DNA of 64,000 bases from positions 35,387-99,386 of IMG/VR virus record IMGVR_UViG_3300017963_000217; one strand, given 5' to 3'. Each line of letters opens with the position of its first letter. Position 1 is the stretch's first letter. Positions 54,591 to 62,962 of the stretch are shown here, piece by piece. The position numbers were made by a program, and so were the translations under genes. The stretch comes from a virus. The notes under the pieces were generated by a model. The model saw nothing but the letters and a program-made list of their open reading frames with translations, was not told the origin of the DNA and did not search any database.

Positions 54591-54827
54591 ATGATAGAGT
54601 TCATAGATTGTGGTTCTTTGTCTATTAGTTTTGATGCTACTGGAAAGGCTTCAGTGTCAATGACTGTTTTACGGGATGATAGTGAATCTATTGACTTTGA
54701 CTCATATAACAACGGTACTTGGGGCGGCACACATTTTGATCTGGTAACTTTAGCAGCTTCGCAAAAACCCATTGTAGGCGGAGGTTGGTATGAGTGGAAT
54801 GTTCAATTAGAAGGTGTAGGTAATTAA
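54591..54827 (+). CDS. Hypothetical small tail-module protein
   Basis: A 78-residue beta-rich protein (IEFIDCGSLSISFDATGKAS; GGWYEWNVQLEGVGN), similar in layout to beta-sandwich adapters that cap tail rings. GGAGGG precedes the ATG. One base separates its stop from the next ATG. Function unknown. Confidence 0.45.
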   Translation: MIEFIDCGSLSISFDATGKASVSMTVLRDDSESIDFDSYNNGTWGGTHFDLVTLAASQKPIVGGGWYEWNVQLEGVGN

Positions 54828-54828
54828 T

Positions 54829-55038
54829 ATGGGTTGTAATTGTGGTAAAAGTAAAAAGAAATCCGTAAAAGATCCTATGGATGTAAAAGGTGGGTATAAA
54901 TATCTTAAACCACATCAAATAGTTGCTAGGCTAGAGGTTTTTAAAAGAAGGAATTGCAAAGATTGTGAAAAAAGATACAAATGCGACTATAATATGTATT
55001 TAAGCTGTAAAGGAAATGTGAAGCCAAAGCTTAAATAG
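54829..55038 (+). CDS. Cys-rich mini-protein, copy 1
   Basis: A 69-residue basic protein with a CNCGK start and a C-terminal C-x2-C-x5-C-x7-C cluster (CKDCEKRYKCDYNMYLSCKG), which suggests a zinc or iron-sulfur site. Residues GGYKYLKPHQIVARLEVFKR are repeated in the next gene. Strong tandem similarity identifies a recent duplication. There is no obvious ribosome binding site for this copy; it is probably coupled to the upstream gene. Role unknown. Confidence 0.6.
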   Translation: MGCNCGKSKKKSVKDPMDVKGGYKYLKPHQIVARLEVFKRRNCKDCEKRYKCDYNMYLSCKGNVKPKLK

Positions 55039-55052
55039 GAGGTATATAATCA

Positions 55053-55220
55053 ATGAAGTCTAGAAAGAGATCGAAAGATGTGATGGGTGGGTATAAGTAT
55101 TTGCATGCCCATCAAATAAAGGCTAGGTTGGAAGTATTTAAGAAGAATAATTGTAAAGCTTGTAAAATTAAAGACAAATGTGACTATGCTATGTATTTGA
55201 CATGCAAAGGTAAGAAATAA
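55053..55220 (+). CDS. Cys-rich mini-protein, copy 2
   Basis: A 55-residue protein starting ATG 55053 after AGGAGG, reading KSRKRSKDVMGGYKYLHAHQ and ending CKIKDKCDYAMYLTCKGKK. It keeps the C-x2-C-x5-C-x7-C cluster and the GGYKYL-HQI-ARLEVFK core of copy 1 but lacks its CNCG start. The pair are adjacent and in the same orientation. Small basic proteins with such clusters may bind nucleic acid or a metal in tail assembly; that is inference. Confidence 0.6.
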   Translation: MKSRKRSKDVMGGYKYLHAHQIKARLEVFKKNNCKACKIKDKCDYAMYLTCKGKK

Positions 55221-55237
55221 ATTAGGGGGGACTAAGA

Positions 55238-55978
55238 ATGGCTGTTATAATAGGCGGACTAACGACTGTCTCGGTGCAATTTACAGGACAGGGTATTGTT
55301 ACTGATGGCATTCAATCTATCAACTGGAATGTAAATAGACAACCAAACAGATTATGGGAACTTGGTAATTTCAACCCCTTTAGAACACAAGTATCTAAAA
55401 CTTTGACAGTAAGCCTCACAACATATGCTGCTAGACCAACAGCTGCATCTAGCGTGGATGGTAATCTTATACAGCCAGTAACACTTACTCCTAGTACTAG
55501 TTGTGTAGATAGCACCGCAAAAGCTCATATAATCATTAATGTAGCGGCTTGTGATACTATTGCATCTATAAGTATAGATGAAGAGGATATGTTTCTTACT
55601 AGCTATTCTTATTCTAAAGGAGATCCTGTAGGATTTGGTACTGAGAGTTGGTCATTTCAAGCATGGTTGGCTAGTGATGTTACTGGATCTGAATTTATAG
55701 ATGTTGGAGCCCCCTCATTTATATTACAGGGAAGATCAGATGGTAGTGTCAGTGGTAATGTTGGTACAACTTTCGAACATATGGGTATATTAATGGAGGC
55801 AGACGGTCGGGTTACAGGGCAACAAGGAAGTGTTAGTGCCGGATTTCCAGGTATAGGTAACGCTGATGAAACAACTTTAGGACTAATTAATCGCGTTGGG
55901 GGTGGTACATTAGAAGCGCCTGGGGAAATAGGGCAATCTAGCGCCAACATTCCGCATAATCCTATTTATATTGGGTAA
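55238..55978 (+). CDS. Second tail-tube-fold-like protein
   Basis: A 246-residue protein beginning AVIIGGLTTVSVQFTGQGIV and then QSINWNVNRQPNRLWELGNF, TLTVSLTTYAA. The strand pattern and the 'NxxxRLWELG' segment recall minor tail or tube-like proteins that make rings below the tube. The later half is Gly-rich (EADGRVTGQQGSVSAGFPGI). GGGGGG upstream acts as a ribosome binding site. Because it lies after the tape measure it is more likely a distal ring than the main tube. Confidence 0.5.
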   Translation: MAVIIGGLTTVSVQFTGQGIVTDGIQSINWNVNRQPNRLWELGNFNPFRTQVSKTLTVSLTTYAARPTAASSVDGNLIQPVTLTPSTSCVDSTAKAHIIINVAACDTIASISIDEEDMFLTSYSYSKGDPVGFGTESWSFQAWLASDVTGSEFIDVGAPSFILQGRSDGSVSGNVGTTFEHMGILMEADGRVTGQQGSVSAGFPGIGNADETTLGLINRVGGGTLEAPGEIGQSSANIPHNPIYIG

Positions 55979-55988
55979 GGAGATAATT

Positions 55989-56417
55989 ATGGTATTTAGA
56001 ATTTCAGAAAAATTTAGATTAGAAATACATTGGAATAAGGTTATATATAAACAAGACGGTGTAGCTACTATAGAGGGATGCTATTTAACTGGACCAGTAT
56101 TAAAAGAAGTATCACAGTTAAATGAAAAAGATGGTATATCTTTGGATTTTGCTAATCAATATAGATTTTTTGTGCCAAGTTATTATATTGCGAATTTGAT
56201 ATGGCAAGGCGTAAAACACACGTCGAATAAAATATTTTTATATAATACAGTTTTGACTAATAAATATGTAAATTCTGTGCCCAAACTTAATAATGATGAT
56301 TACATAGTAGTAGATACTAAAAATCATGAGGACGAAAAACATCAGCGCAACTTAACTTATCCTTCATATTTAATAAAATATGATGGAGAAATTTATAATT
56401 TTGCGGAGTATAAATAA
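55989..56417 (+). CDS. Hypothetical tail-module protein
   Basis: A 142-residue protein. ATG 55989 follows AAGGAG; a TTG at 55971 is inside the previous gene. It is aromatic and Lys-rich (EIHWNKVIYKQDGVATIEGC; YIANLIWQGVKHTSNKIFLY), and ends NFAEYK. Its stop overlaps the next ATG. Not recognised. Confidence 0.45.
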   Translation: MVFRISEKFRLEIHWNKVIYKQDGVATIEGCYLTGPVLKEVSQLNEKDGISLDFANQYRFFVPSYYIANLIWQGVKHTSNKIFLYNTVLTNKYVNSVPKLNNDDYIVVDTKNHEDEKHQRNLTYPSYLIKYDGEIYNFAEYK

Positions 56418-56809
56418 TGCCAAGATACCCCAATAATAATTGCAGAGCTTATATAGTGAATGGTAATTTACCAGAACATAAAATTAAAGAGTGTGTATCT
56501 ACTATAATAGACAGTAGTGCTTTATCTAATATACAGAATTATTTTCCGTGGGTAGGAATTGAAGATTTTCATTATTATCATTTTAAATGCCCTTATTCTA
56601 CAGAAGCAAACGTGCATTATGTTAGAGGAAGTGATTTTCTAATAAATAATGTAGAGAATGAAGCAGTTAGTCATACATTAACGAGTGGGTTGATGATAAG
56701 ACATTCTAGGGGAAATAAACATGGATGGATGTGCGTGGACCCTATATGTCCATATTATAATGGGACTGCCAGTGGATCTAATGCTGGTACACCATATTTT
56801 TATATTTAG
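56417..56809 (+). CDS. Hypothetical tail-module protein with Cys/His residues
   Basis: A 130-residue protein (PRYPNNNCRAYIVNGNLPEH; FPWVGIEDFHYYHFKCPYST; HGWMCVDPICPYYNG). Four cysteines and several histidines could form a metal site or disulfides. It overlaps the previous gene by one base. A role in the tail tip is inferred only from context. Confidence 0.42.
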   Translation: MPRYPNNNCRAYIVNGNLPEHKIKECVSTIIDSSALSNIQNYFPWVGIEDFHYYHFKCPYSTEANVHYVRGSDFLINNVENEAVSHTLTSGLMIRHSRGNKHGWMCVDPICPYYNGTASGSNAGTPYFYI

Positions 56810-56823
56810 GAGGAGCTTAGGCT

Positions 56824-57759
56824 ATGGTTACAAATATTACAGTTTATGATTTGGAGAATTATCCTGACAATAACAAAACTGTAACTACTGATCATAAACA
56901 ACTAGTGCCGGTTGGTTATGAAGGTGATGAGCAGTGGGTATTGTCATTTACTACAACAGCTTTTAGTGATAACACTAATAGCACGGCTATACAAGATATT
57001 TATGTGCAGGAAATAAAGGCTGGTTGGATTAAAAGTTCTGGACTAGTTGGTACTGGTGGTAAATTCGATATCACCAATTCTAATAAAGTTTTGGGCATTA
57101 AAATGGATGCTAGCAGTGGATGGTATTATATTACATTAGATACTGGTAATAATATCGGAGGCGATACTATAGCCGCTGATATGGAGGAAAAAATAAGAGC
57201 TATACCAGATTCTGCATTGTGGAATGCTAATGATGATTCACTAGCGTATTTAAATGCATCGGTAGAATACACTAATGGTCATTTTGAGATTATATCTGGG
57301 ACTGTATCTTCTTTTTATACGGGAGCTAACAGATCATCCGTAAAAGTTACATCATCCGGAGCTGACACATTGTATAAGGATTTGGGATTTAATTTATCAG
57401 TGGATAGTCAGACAATAGCCGGTACAGCTATAAATGAGTCGCTTATTAATTCTAATTACACTGTAGGCGGTACTACAGTTTCAGTGTCAAATCTAGCCGA
57501 TGTTCAGGCTGGTGACGCGGTTGCTATAACAGATGGCACAAATATTGATTATTTTATAACACAATCTGGTACTAGTAGCAGTAGTTTGGTTGTAACTAGT
57601 GGTGTTATAACTAATAGTTATACCAGCGGAGAAGCTAAAGTGCAGATACTTAAATTGCAAGATCCAGAACAAGAACCCGCACCTATATATGGTGATATAG
57701 ATAGCATTACTAGGTGGGGCATAAAGAGCGTGGTTAATCAGGTGGACTTCAGTTCTTAA
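56824..57759 (+). CDS. Split distal tail gene, N-terminal part
   Basis: A 311-residue beta-rich protein. Its last residues, SITRWGIKSVVNQVDFSS, are followed by a stop and, 27 bases on, by an endonuclease gene; after that gene another frame begins AEFYVHNSLNPHKTVKFNIT, which reads as the natural continuation. So the gene was split by the endonuclease. The N-terminal 120 residues look like a beta-sandwich (ITVYDLENYPDNNKTVTTDH; WYYITLDTGNNIGGDTIAAD), followed by a repeat-rich region with Ser/Thr strands (GTTVSVSNLADVQAGDAVAI). It is near the receptor-binding-like genes. AGGAGG precedes the ATG. Confidence 0.6.
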   Translation: MVTNITVYDLENYPDNNKTVTTDHKQLVPVGYEGDEQWVLSFTTTAFSDNTNSTAIQDIYVQEIKAGWIKSSGLVGTGGKFDITNSNKVLGIKMDASSGWYYITLDTGNNIGGDTIAADMEEKIRAIPDSALWNANDDSLAYLNASVEYTNGHFEIISGTVSSFYTGANRSSVKVTSSGADTLYKDLGFNLSVDSQTIAGTAINESLINSNYTVGGTTVSVSNLADVQAGDAVAITDGTNIDYFITQSGTSSSSLVVTSGVITNSYTSGEAKVQILKLQDPEQEPAPIYGDIDSITRWGIKSVVNQVDFSS

Positions 57760-57785
57760 ATAATATCAATAACTTAGAGGTAATT

Positions 57786-58712
57786 ATGAATGTATTATGG
57801 AATGAAAAAGAGGTAGAATTTTTAAAAAATAATTATAGTAACATGTATTATAAAGAAATAGCTAAGATGTTAGGGAGATCTTGTAAATCTATTAGTCGTA
57901 AAGCAGAAAATTTAGGACTAATTAAAAGGGATACTAAAGTTTGGAGTGACTACGAAGTAAAATATTTAATAGAAAATTATAATATAATTCCACCTATTAA
58001 GATAGCTAAATATTTGGACAGAACTTATCAGTCTGTGACTTTAAAGGCACATATTCTAGGATTAAAAGTTGATTATAGATATTATGAACCGAATTATAAT
58101 GAAGAATTTTTTGATGTATGGTCAAATGAATTAGCTTGGTTGGTAGGAATAGTTTTATCAGACGGGCATGTATCAGATCCTAATAATGGTAGACTTGTTA
58201 GAGTAAAAATGTGCGATAGGGATGTTATAGAAAAAATAAAAGAAATGACTAATCACACTGGAGAAATGGGCGTATTTACACCTACTAATCCTAAATGGTC
58301 TACTTCCTATATCGTTGAGTTTTGGGGTAATAAAGTTTGGCAATTTTTTACTGATCTTGGTATGGACAATCATAAGTCGTATAATGCTACTTTTCCAATT
58401 GTTCTATATAAGTATATTTCTCACGTTATTCGAGGCGTTTTTGACGGAGATGGGTCTATATGTTTAAGCAAAAACACTTGTTATCCTTTTGCACGTGTAT
58501 GTGGCACGAAAGGTGTCACAGATTTTATAGCCGCATATATGGGATTGCATCATACATCACATCCTAACAGTGACGTGAACATTACTGTTCAGTACCCAGG
58601 CAATGACGCTGTATCGTTTTTAAAATATATATATGAGAATTCAACTAAAGGCACTCGTATGGATAGGAAGTATAATAAGTATTTAAAAATTTTGAAAAAA
58701 TGGTGGGGGTAA
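57786..58712 (+). CDS. LAGLIDADG homing endonuclease with tandem helix-turn-helix
   Basis: A 308-residue enzyme with two N-terminal Myb/SANT-like helix-turn-helix repeats (WNEKEVEFLKNNYSNMYYKE; WSDYEVKYLIENYNIIPPIK) that should bind DNA, and two LAGLIDADG helices: LAWLVGIVLSDGHV (about residues 115-128) and HVIRGVFDGDGSI (about 213-225). Only 26 bases precede it after the stop of the split tail gene and the downstream tail frame starts at its stop, so no ribozyme core could fit in the interval; it is intronless. GAGGT precedes the ATG. Composition is AT-rich compared with the flanking tail gene parts. Confidence 0.87.
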   Translation: MNVLWNEKEVEFLKNNYSNMYYKEIAKMLGRSCKSISRKAENLGLIKRDTKVWSDYEVKYLIENYNIIPPIKIAKYLDRTYQSVTLKAHILGLKVDYRYYEPNYNEEFFDVWSNELAWLVGIVLSDGHVSDPNNGRLVRVKMCDRDVIEKIKEMTNHTGEMGVFTPTNPKWSTSYIVEFWGNKVWQFFTDLGMDNHKSYNATFPIVLYKYISHVIRGVFDGDGSICLSKNTCYPFARVCGTKGVTDFIAAYMGLHHTSHPNSDVNITVQYPGNDAVSFLKYIYENSTKGTRMDRKYNKYLKILKKWWG

Positions 58713-59234
58713 ATTAAAATCGCCGAATTTTATGTACATAACTCACTTAACCCACATAAGACAGTCAAGTTCAATATAACTCTAAGATATTTCGTTATAG
58801 TTGGTGAACGTGGCGAACATATGTGGACTTTAGAAATAGGCACAACACACCCAGATATAAACGGTAACGATATATCTCCGGCTAGGGTGCATAGGATAAG
58901 TGTAGATAATTTAGATGAGATTATAGAAAATTCAGTAGCATCTCTATGCGCTCAAATAGATTGGTCTCCACTAGTAGATGATACTACAGCGCCCTATGTA
59001 TCTGAAACGATACCTGATAATGGAGATACTGAAACTAATATAGGAACCGATGTATTTATTACTATAAAGGATATGTTACCATCGGCGGGAATAGATTTAT
59101 CTAATATGAAGGTATTTTTAAATAATGGTACACAAACTTTTGATATAACATCAGAGATTGATGTTGTAGGTGATCCTTATGAATATGAACTAAGATGGTC
59201 TCCACCACTAAGAGTTTATGATAGATATGAATAA
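58713..59234 (+). CDS. Split distal tail gene, C-terminal part
   Basis: The frame is open directly from the endonuclease stop and reads ...KIAEFYVHNSLNPHKTVKFN, ITLRYFVIVGERGEHMWTLE and onward; the first ATG, at 58821, would omit 35 residues that look like beta strands. I therefore give the whole open frame, with an uncertain start (no clear ribosome binding site; ATT or ATC at the edge). The C-terminal 75 residues form an Ig-like (Big-type) domain, DTTAPYVSETIPDNGDTETN, then FITIKDMLPSAGIDLSNMKV. Such domains are common in distal tail and fibre proteins. Confidence 0.52.
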   Translation: MKIAEFYVHNSLNPHKTVKFNITLRYFVIVGERGEHMWTLEIGTTHPDINGNDISPARVHRISVDNLDEIIENSVASLCAQIDWSPLVDDTTAPYVSETIPDNGDTETNIGTDVFITIKDMLPSAGIDLSNMKVFLNNGTQTFDITSEIDVVGDPYEYELRWSPPLRVYDRYE

Positions 59235-59249
59235 TCAAGGAGTATTTTT

Positions 59250-60506
59250 ATGGGCAGTGAAAATATTAAATTAAGAAAAAGGAATTTTACAGTAGTAGAT
59301 GGGTATTTCTATACTATAGACGAAGATCAAGATAATTTGTTGCAGAAAACCGATGATGGTAACACTTCATTTTCTTATCCATTAGATACGGCTTTAGGTG
59401 CCGCTGAGGATATTTATAGTTTAGAACATGACGGTGTTTATTTTTGGTCTTTAGGATATAGTAGTGCCACAGCTAGAATACTAAGAAGATGGAAAGTAGA
59501 TAATTTTGTATGTAAGCTACAACAAAGCATCACTCTTAATAGCGCAAATTATCCAGGTCATAATTTTGATTCTCAGGCGTTTTCTATAGAACACTATCAC
59601 GATACTTTACCTAATCCTGTTTCTAGTGGTTCATCATCTATAGGCCTTACTACATATTCTGGTCATTCATCTCTTTATGCTGGACTTACGCTTCATTTAG
59701 GACCGAATACTAATGGAGACGAAGAAGACGTAGTTATAAATACTATAACTGCTGGAGGAGCTACACTAAATAATCCTGTGCAGCATGATTATCTAGCAGC
59801 GGATGATGTGAATTATTACACAAATATATGGGTATTTAACGATTATAATGGACTTAGTTCTAATGTGGGGGCTTTATATAAATTTGATCGCACAGGAGCT
59901 TATGTGTCTAAAGAGGCTAGTGGTGCTTATTTAGATGTACAAGCAGCTACCTTCTTTAAGGTGGATTCTTTTTCCGAGTTTGGTCCTGTGGATACGTTAG
60001 CTTATGTTAAAAATAGTAACACATTGTTTATAAATGTTTTAGATGTTAGTTTACCTTTCTATGGATCTATGGTTATGGAAAATATACAAAGTGATGAAGC
60101 TACTATTTTACCCGTTTATGATTTAGCAATGTATGGTGATAATGTTTATAGATTACAGAAAGGCCCAGACGGCGGCGGCGGAGAGACGTGGTCCAATTAT
60201 AGTTATGAGTTGTCATCTCTTACAGGTTTTGTAACTTCTATAGCTTTATCCGCCGATCCAGCTATTATCGCTGCAAATTTGTCTAGTACTTCTACTATAA
60301 CTGCTACAGTTAGAGATCAGTTTTGGGAGCCTATAGCTAGTCGTGCAGTTACTTATAGCGTTAGTGATCCAGGAGGTGGCACTGATGCTACAATTATATC
60401 ACCAAATCCAAAAAATACTAATTCGGAAGGTGTATCTAGCGCAATTTTATTGTCTGGAAATGCTGCTAGCGAAGTTACGGTTACTGCCGTTGTAGAACAG
60501 AGTTAA
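59250..60506 (+). CDS. Receptor-binding-like tail protein, paralogue A
   Basis: A 418-residue protein of a three-gene tandem family. Conserved pieces: GSENIKLRKRNFTVVDGYFY near the start, NDYNGLSSNVGALYKFDRTG in the middle and DEATILPVYDLAMYGDNVYR near residue 300, probably repeated beta-propeller-like strands. The last 100 residues form an Ig-like (Big_1/invasin-type) domain, IALSADPAIIAANLSSTSTI then TATVRDQFWEPIASRAVTYS. AAGGAG precedes the start. Position after the tip genes suggests a tail-tip or side fibre that touches the host surface. Confidence 0.58.
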   Translation: MGSENIKLRKRNFTVVDGYFYTIDEDQDNLLQKTDDGNTSFSYPLDTALGAAEDIYSLEHDGVYFWSLGYSSATARILRRWKVDNFVCKLQQSITLNSANYPGHNFDSQAFSIEHYHDTLPNPVSSGSSSIGLTTYSGHSSLYAGLTLHLGPNTNGDEEDVVINTITAGGATLNNPVQHDYLAADDVNYYTNIWVFNDYNGLSSNVGALYKFDRTGAYVSKEASGAYLDVQAATFFKVDSFSEFGPVDTLAYVKNSNTLFINVLDVSLPFYGSMVMENIQSDEATILPVYDLAMYGDNVYRLQKGPDGGGGETWSNYSYELSSLTGFVTSIALSADPAIIAANLSSTSTITATVRDQFWEPIASRAVTYSVSDPGGGTDATIISPNPKNTNSEGVSSAILLSGNAASEVTVTAVVEQS

Positions 60507-60518
60507 GGAGAATTTTAA

Positions 60519-62951
60519 ATGGCTTATGAGAACATAAGATTTAGAAAACCAAATATGACCATAGCCAATGGATATTTTTATATGTTCGATGAGTCTAATG
60601 ATATGTTAATTGAAAAGATAGATGATGGTGACACATCATTTAGTTATCCTTCAACAGCGGATATTAGTGCAAATGTTATTCAAGATAGTTTTGATATAGA
60701 TGGTCCATTAAATGATGAATATTGGAATGTGAATGGTCCTGGTGTTGTAGCCAATAGTGGCAAAGTTAGATTATCTGTTCCAGGCGTAGATAGTAGATTT
60801 GATGGGATAAATAAAATAGTTATACCAGGTAATTTTGATATTCGTGTAGATTTTGATATTATAAGTGGCCCTAGTACTAATTCATGGGGATTTTTTATAC
60901 GCGCTCAGTATGCTGATGGTAGTAGGATCATGCAAATTGTTAGGGCGTATAATGGCAGCGCGCATAGATACTATAGACAGTATTGGAATGGGTCTTCTTG
61001 GGTAGATTATAGTGATGTACTTACTTCAGATACGTCTGGAAAATTACGTATAACTAGATCTGGAAACACATTTAATTTTTATTATTGGAATGGAACTTCT
61101 TGGTCCAATGTAGGAGGTGGTTTAACATATGCATTAAACCATGATTTATATCCTGTTGTTGCAATAGGGAGGTGGGGCGGTCTTCCAGCAGCTACTGTTG
61201 ACACAGATAATTTTTATTCATCTGTTCCTCTTGGTGATATAACTCAAACACATTATGATGGGTCTAATTTTTGGACATTATATGACAATTCTTCAGCGGG
61301 GTTTACAGCTCGTAGATGGAGAATAGAAAATAAATCTGTAGTAGATCTTAAAGATACATTTATCTATGCTAGTAATAGTTCTAATACTTATAATTCCGAC
61401 GCATTTGGAGTGGAGCATTATATTACCGAGTTCGGATGCACTGTCAGTGGTGGTAATACTTCTTTATGTTTGGATGAATATTATGATACAGTTGTTTCAT
61501 CAGGTATAACACTGACACTAGGCCCTAACGAAGACGGTGAGATAGAAGATGTAACTGTTAGTGATATATCTGGAACGGATGTTATTATAACTAGTGGTAC
61601 GCAGTACACATATAATGTGGGAGATCAGATCAGTTTTTATAAGAGTTTATTTGTATTTAATAATTACGACGGACTTAGTAGTGCGAGAGGAACTCTGTTT
61701 AGATTCGATGCTTATACAGGGGATTACATTAGTTCTGATGCTGATGCGGACTATAAAAATGTAGACGCAGCTGTTTTCGCTAGAATACAAAATGCTATTC
61801 AAGATTATCCTGATGCACATACTCTATTGTATATTAAAGATACAAATGCAAAATTACGTAATATGTCTGATCTATTAGCTGTTGCTGAAGCATCCACTGT
61901 AAATGATGATTTCAGCGGGAATAATTTTGATCCGCCTAACACTACTAGATGGACAAATATAGTCGGTAGTTCTTTTATATGGGATAACAAGCTAAAACTA
62001 GATAGTGGTAATGACGAAACACGATCAAATTATTACTTACTCGGCGATTTCGATGTTCAAATTAGTGGTACTATTGACGCTTATAATCCTACGTTATCTG
62101 GATCATTCGGAGAGACTTATCATTACATGGACGTGTTTTTTCCTAGTCAGTCAAATGACCATGTTTCTATAGGTTATTATACTGCATCTGGGGTATCTAA
62201 TCATAGTATTAAGTTCCAATATAATGGTGCTGATGAACAATCCGATGCTGTTGGTAATATTCATAATTATTTTTTAAGAATTACTAGAAGTGGTGATGAC
62301 ATGAATTTTTATTACAAGACTGTAGTATCTGGTGTACCCGATGTTAATTGGACTAGTTTAGGTAACTATACCATGTTTACTAATGATTGTAAAGTAGAAC
62401 TTGGGGTTCAGTCGGGAGGGCCTACAGCATCTGGTATATTTTTTGATGATCTTATATATAATTCAGGGAGAATTGTTTATATTGCAGCTACTGTTCCTTA
62501 TTACGGTATTGCTAATATGGATAATATAAGGGCTAATCAGATTGACATAATACCAGTATACGATGTGGCAGTGCAAAACAGGACTCTTTACAGATTACAA
62601 GATGAAGGCACTTATTATGGTGTGAACAATGATTGGGGGTCTCAATATAATTATCAAGTGACCCCGCTAAGATCTTTTTTAGATTCAATAACAGTTACTG
62701 CTTATCCAGTTATTTTACCAGCTAATGGTAGAAATATAGCAGAAGTTGATGCGGTCGTATTGGATCAATATGGTAATGGAGTAATATTTAAACCAGTGAC
62801 GTGGACAGATACAGATGCACATGGATATACGACTATAAATCCAGCGTATACCGACATATTTTTTGGAACTGGAAAGGCTGTGACATATTATAGAGCTGGT
62901 TTAGTACCTCATACAGTAACCGTAGAGGGTACAGCTACCCAGTATGATTAA
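60519..62951 (+). CDS. Receptor-binding-like tail protein, paralogue B (with lectin-like inserts)
   Basis: An 810-residue relative of the preceding gene. Shared: AYENIRFRKPNMTIANGYFY, NNYDGLSSARGTLFRFDAYT, IDIIPVYDVAVQNRTLYRLQ and the C-terminal Ig-like domain (SITVTAYPVILPANGRNIAE; AVVLDQYGNGVIFKPVTWTD). Two inserted segments begin IQDSFDIDGPLNDEYWNVNG and NDDFSGNNFDPPNTTRWTNI, and look like concanavalin/LamG-type beta sandwiches (GNFDIRVDFDIISGP; LRITRSGNTFNFYYWNGTSW). Such lectin-like folds bind sugars. GGAG precedes the ATG. Likely a receptor-binding or cell-wall-binding component; the ligand is unknown. Confidence 0.6.
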   Translation: MAYENIRFRKPNMTIANGYFYMFDESNDMLIEKIDDGDTSFSYPSTADISANVIQDSFDIDGPLNDEYWNVNGPGVVANSGKVRLSVPGVDSRFDGINKIVIPGNFDIRVDFDIISGPSTNSWGFFIRAQYADGSRIMQIVRAYNGSAHRYYRQYWNGSSWVDYSDVLTSDTSGKLRITRSGNTFNFYYWNGTSWSNVGGGLTYALNHDLYPVVAIGRWGGLPAATVDTDNFYSSVPLGDITQTHYDGSNFWTLYDNSSAGFTARRWRIENKSVVDLKDTFIYASNSSNTYNSDAFGVEHYITEFGCTVSGGNTSLCLDEYYDTVVSSGITLTLGPNEDGEIEDVTVSDISGTDVIITSGTQYTYNVGDQISFYKSLFVFNNYDGLSSARGTLFRFDAYTGDYISSDADADYKNVDAAVFARIQNAIQDYPDAHTLLYIKDTNAKLRNMSDLLAVAEASTVNDDFSGNNFDPPNTTRWTNIVGSSFIWDNKLKLDSGNDETRSNYYLLGDFDVQISGTIDAYNPTLSGSFGETYHYMDVFFPSQSNDHVSIGYYTASGVSNHSIKFQYNGADEQSDAVGNIHNYFLRITRSGDDMNFYYKTVVSGVPDVNWTSLGNYTMFTNDCKVELGVQSGGPTASGIFFDDLIYNSGRIVYIAATVPYYGIANMDNIRANQIDIIPVYDVAVQNRTLYRLQDEGTYYGVNNDWGSQYNYQVTPLRSFLDSITVTAYPVILPANGRNIAEVDAVVLDQYGNGVIFKPVTWTDTDAHGYTTINPAYTDIFFGTGKAVTYYRAGLVPHTVTVEGTATQYD

Positions 62952-62962
62952 AGGAGTAATTA

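Noticed and set aside
57757-58725. Group I intron around the third LAGLIDADG gene
   Set aside because: Only about 38 non-coding bases are available and no P3/P4 or ATAGTC-GAAC element is seen.
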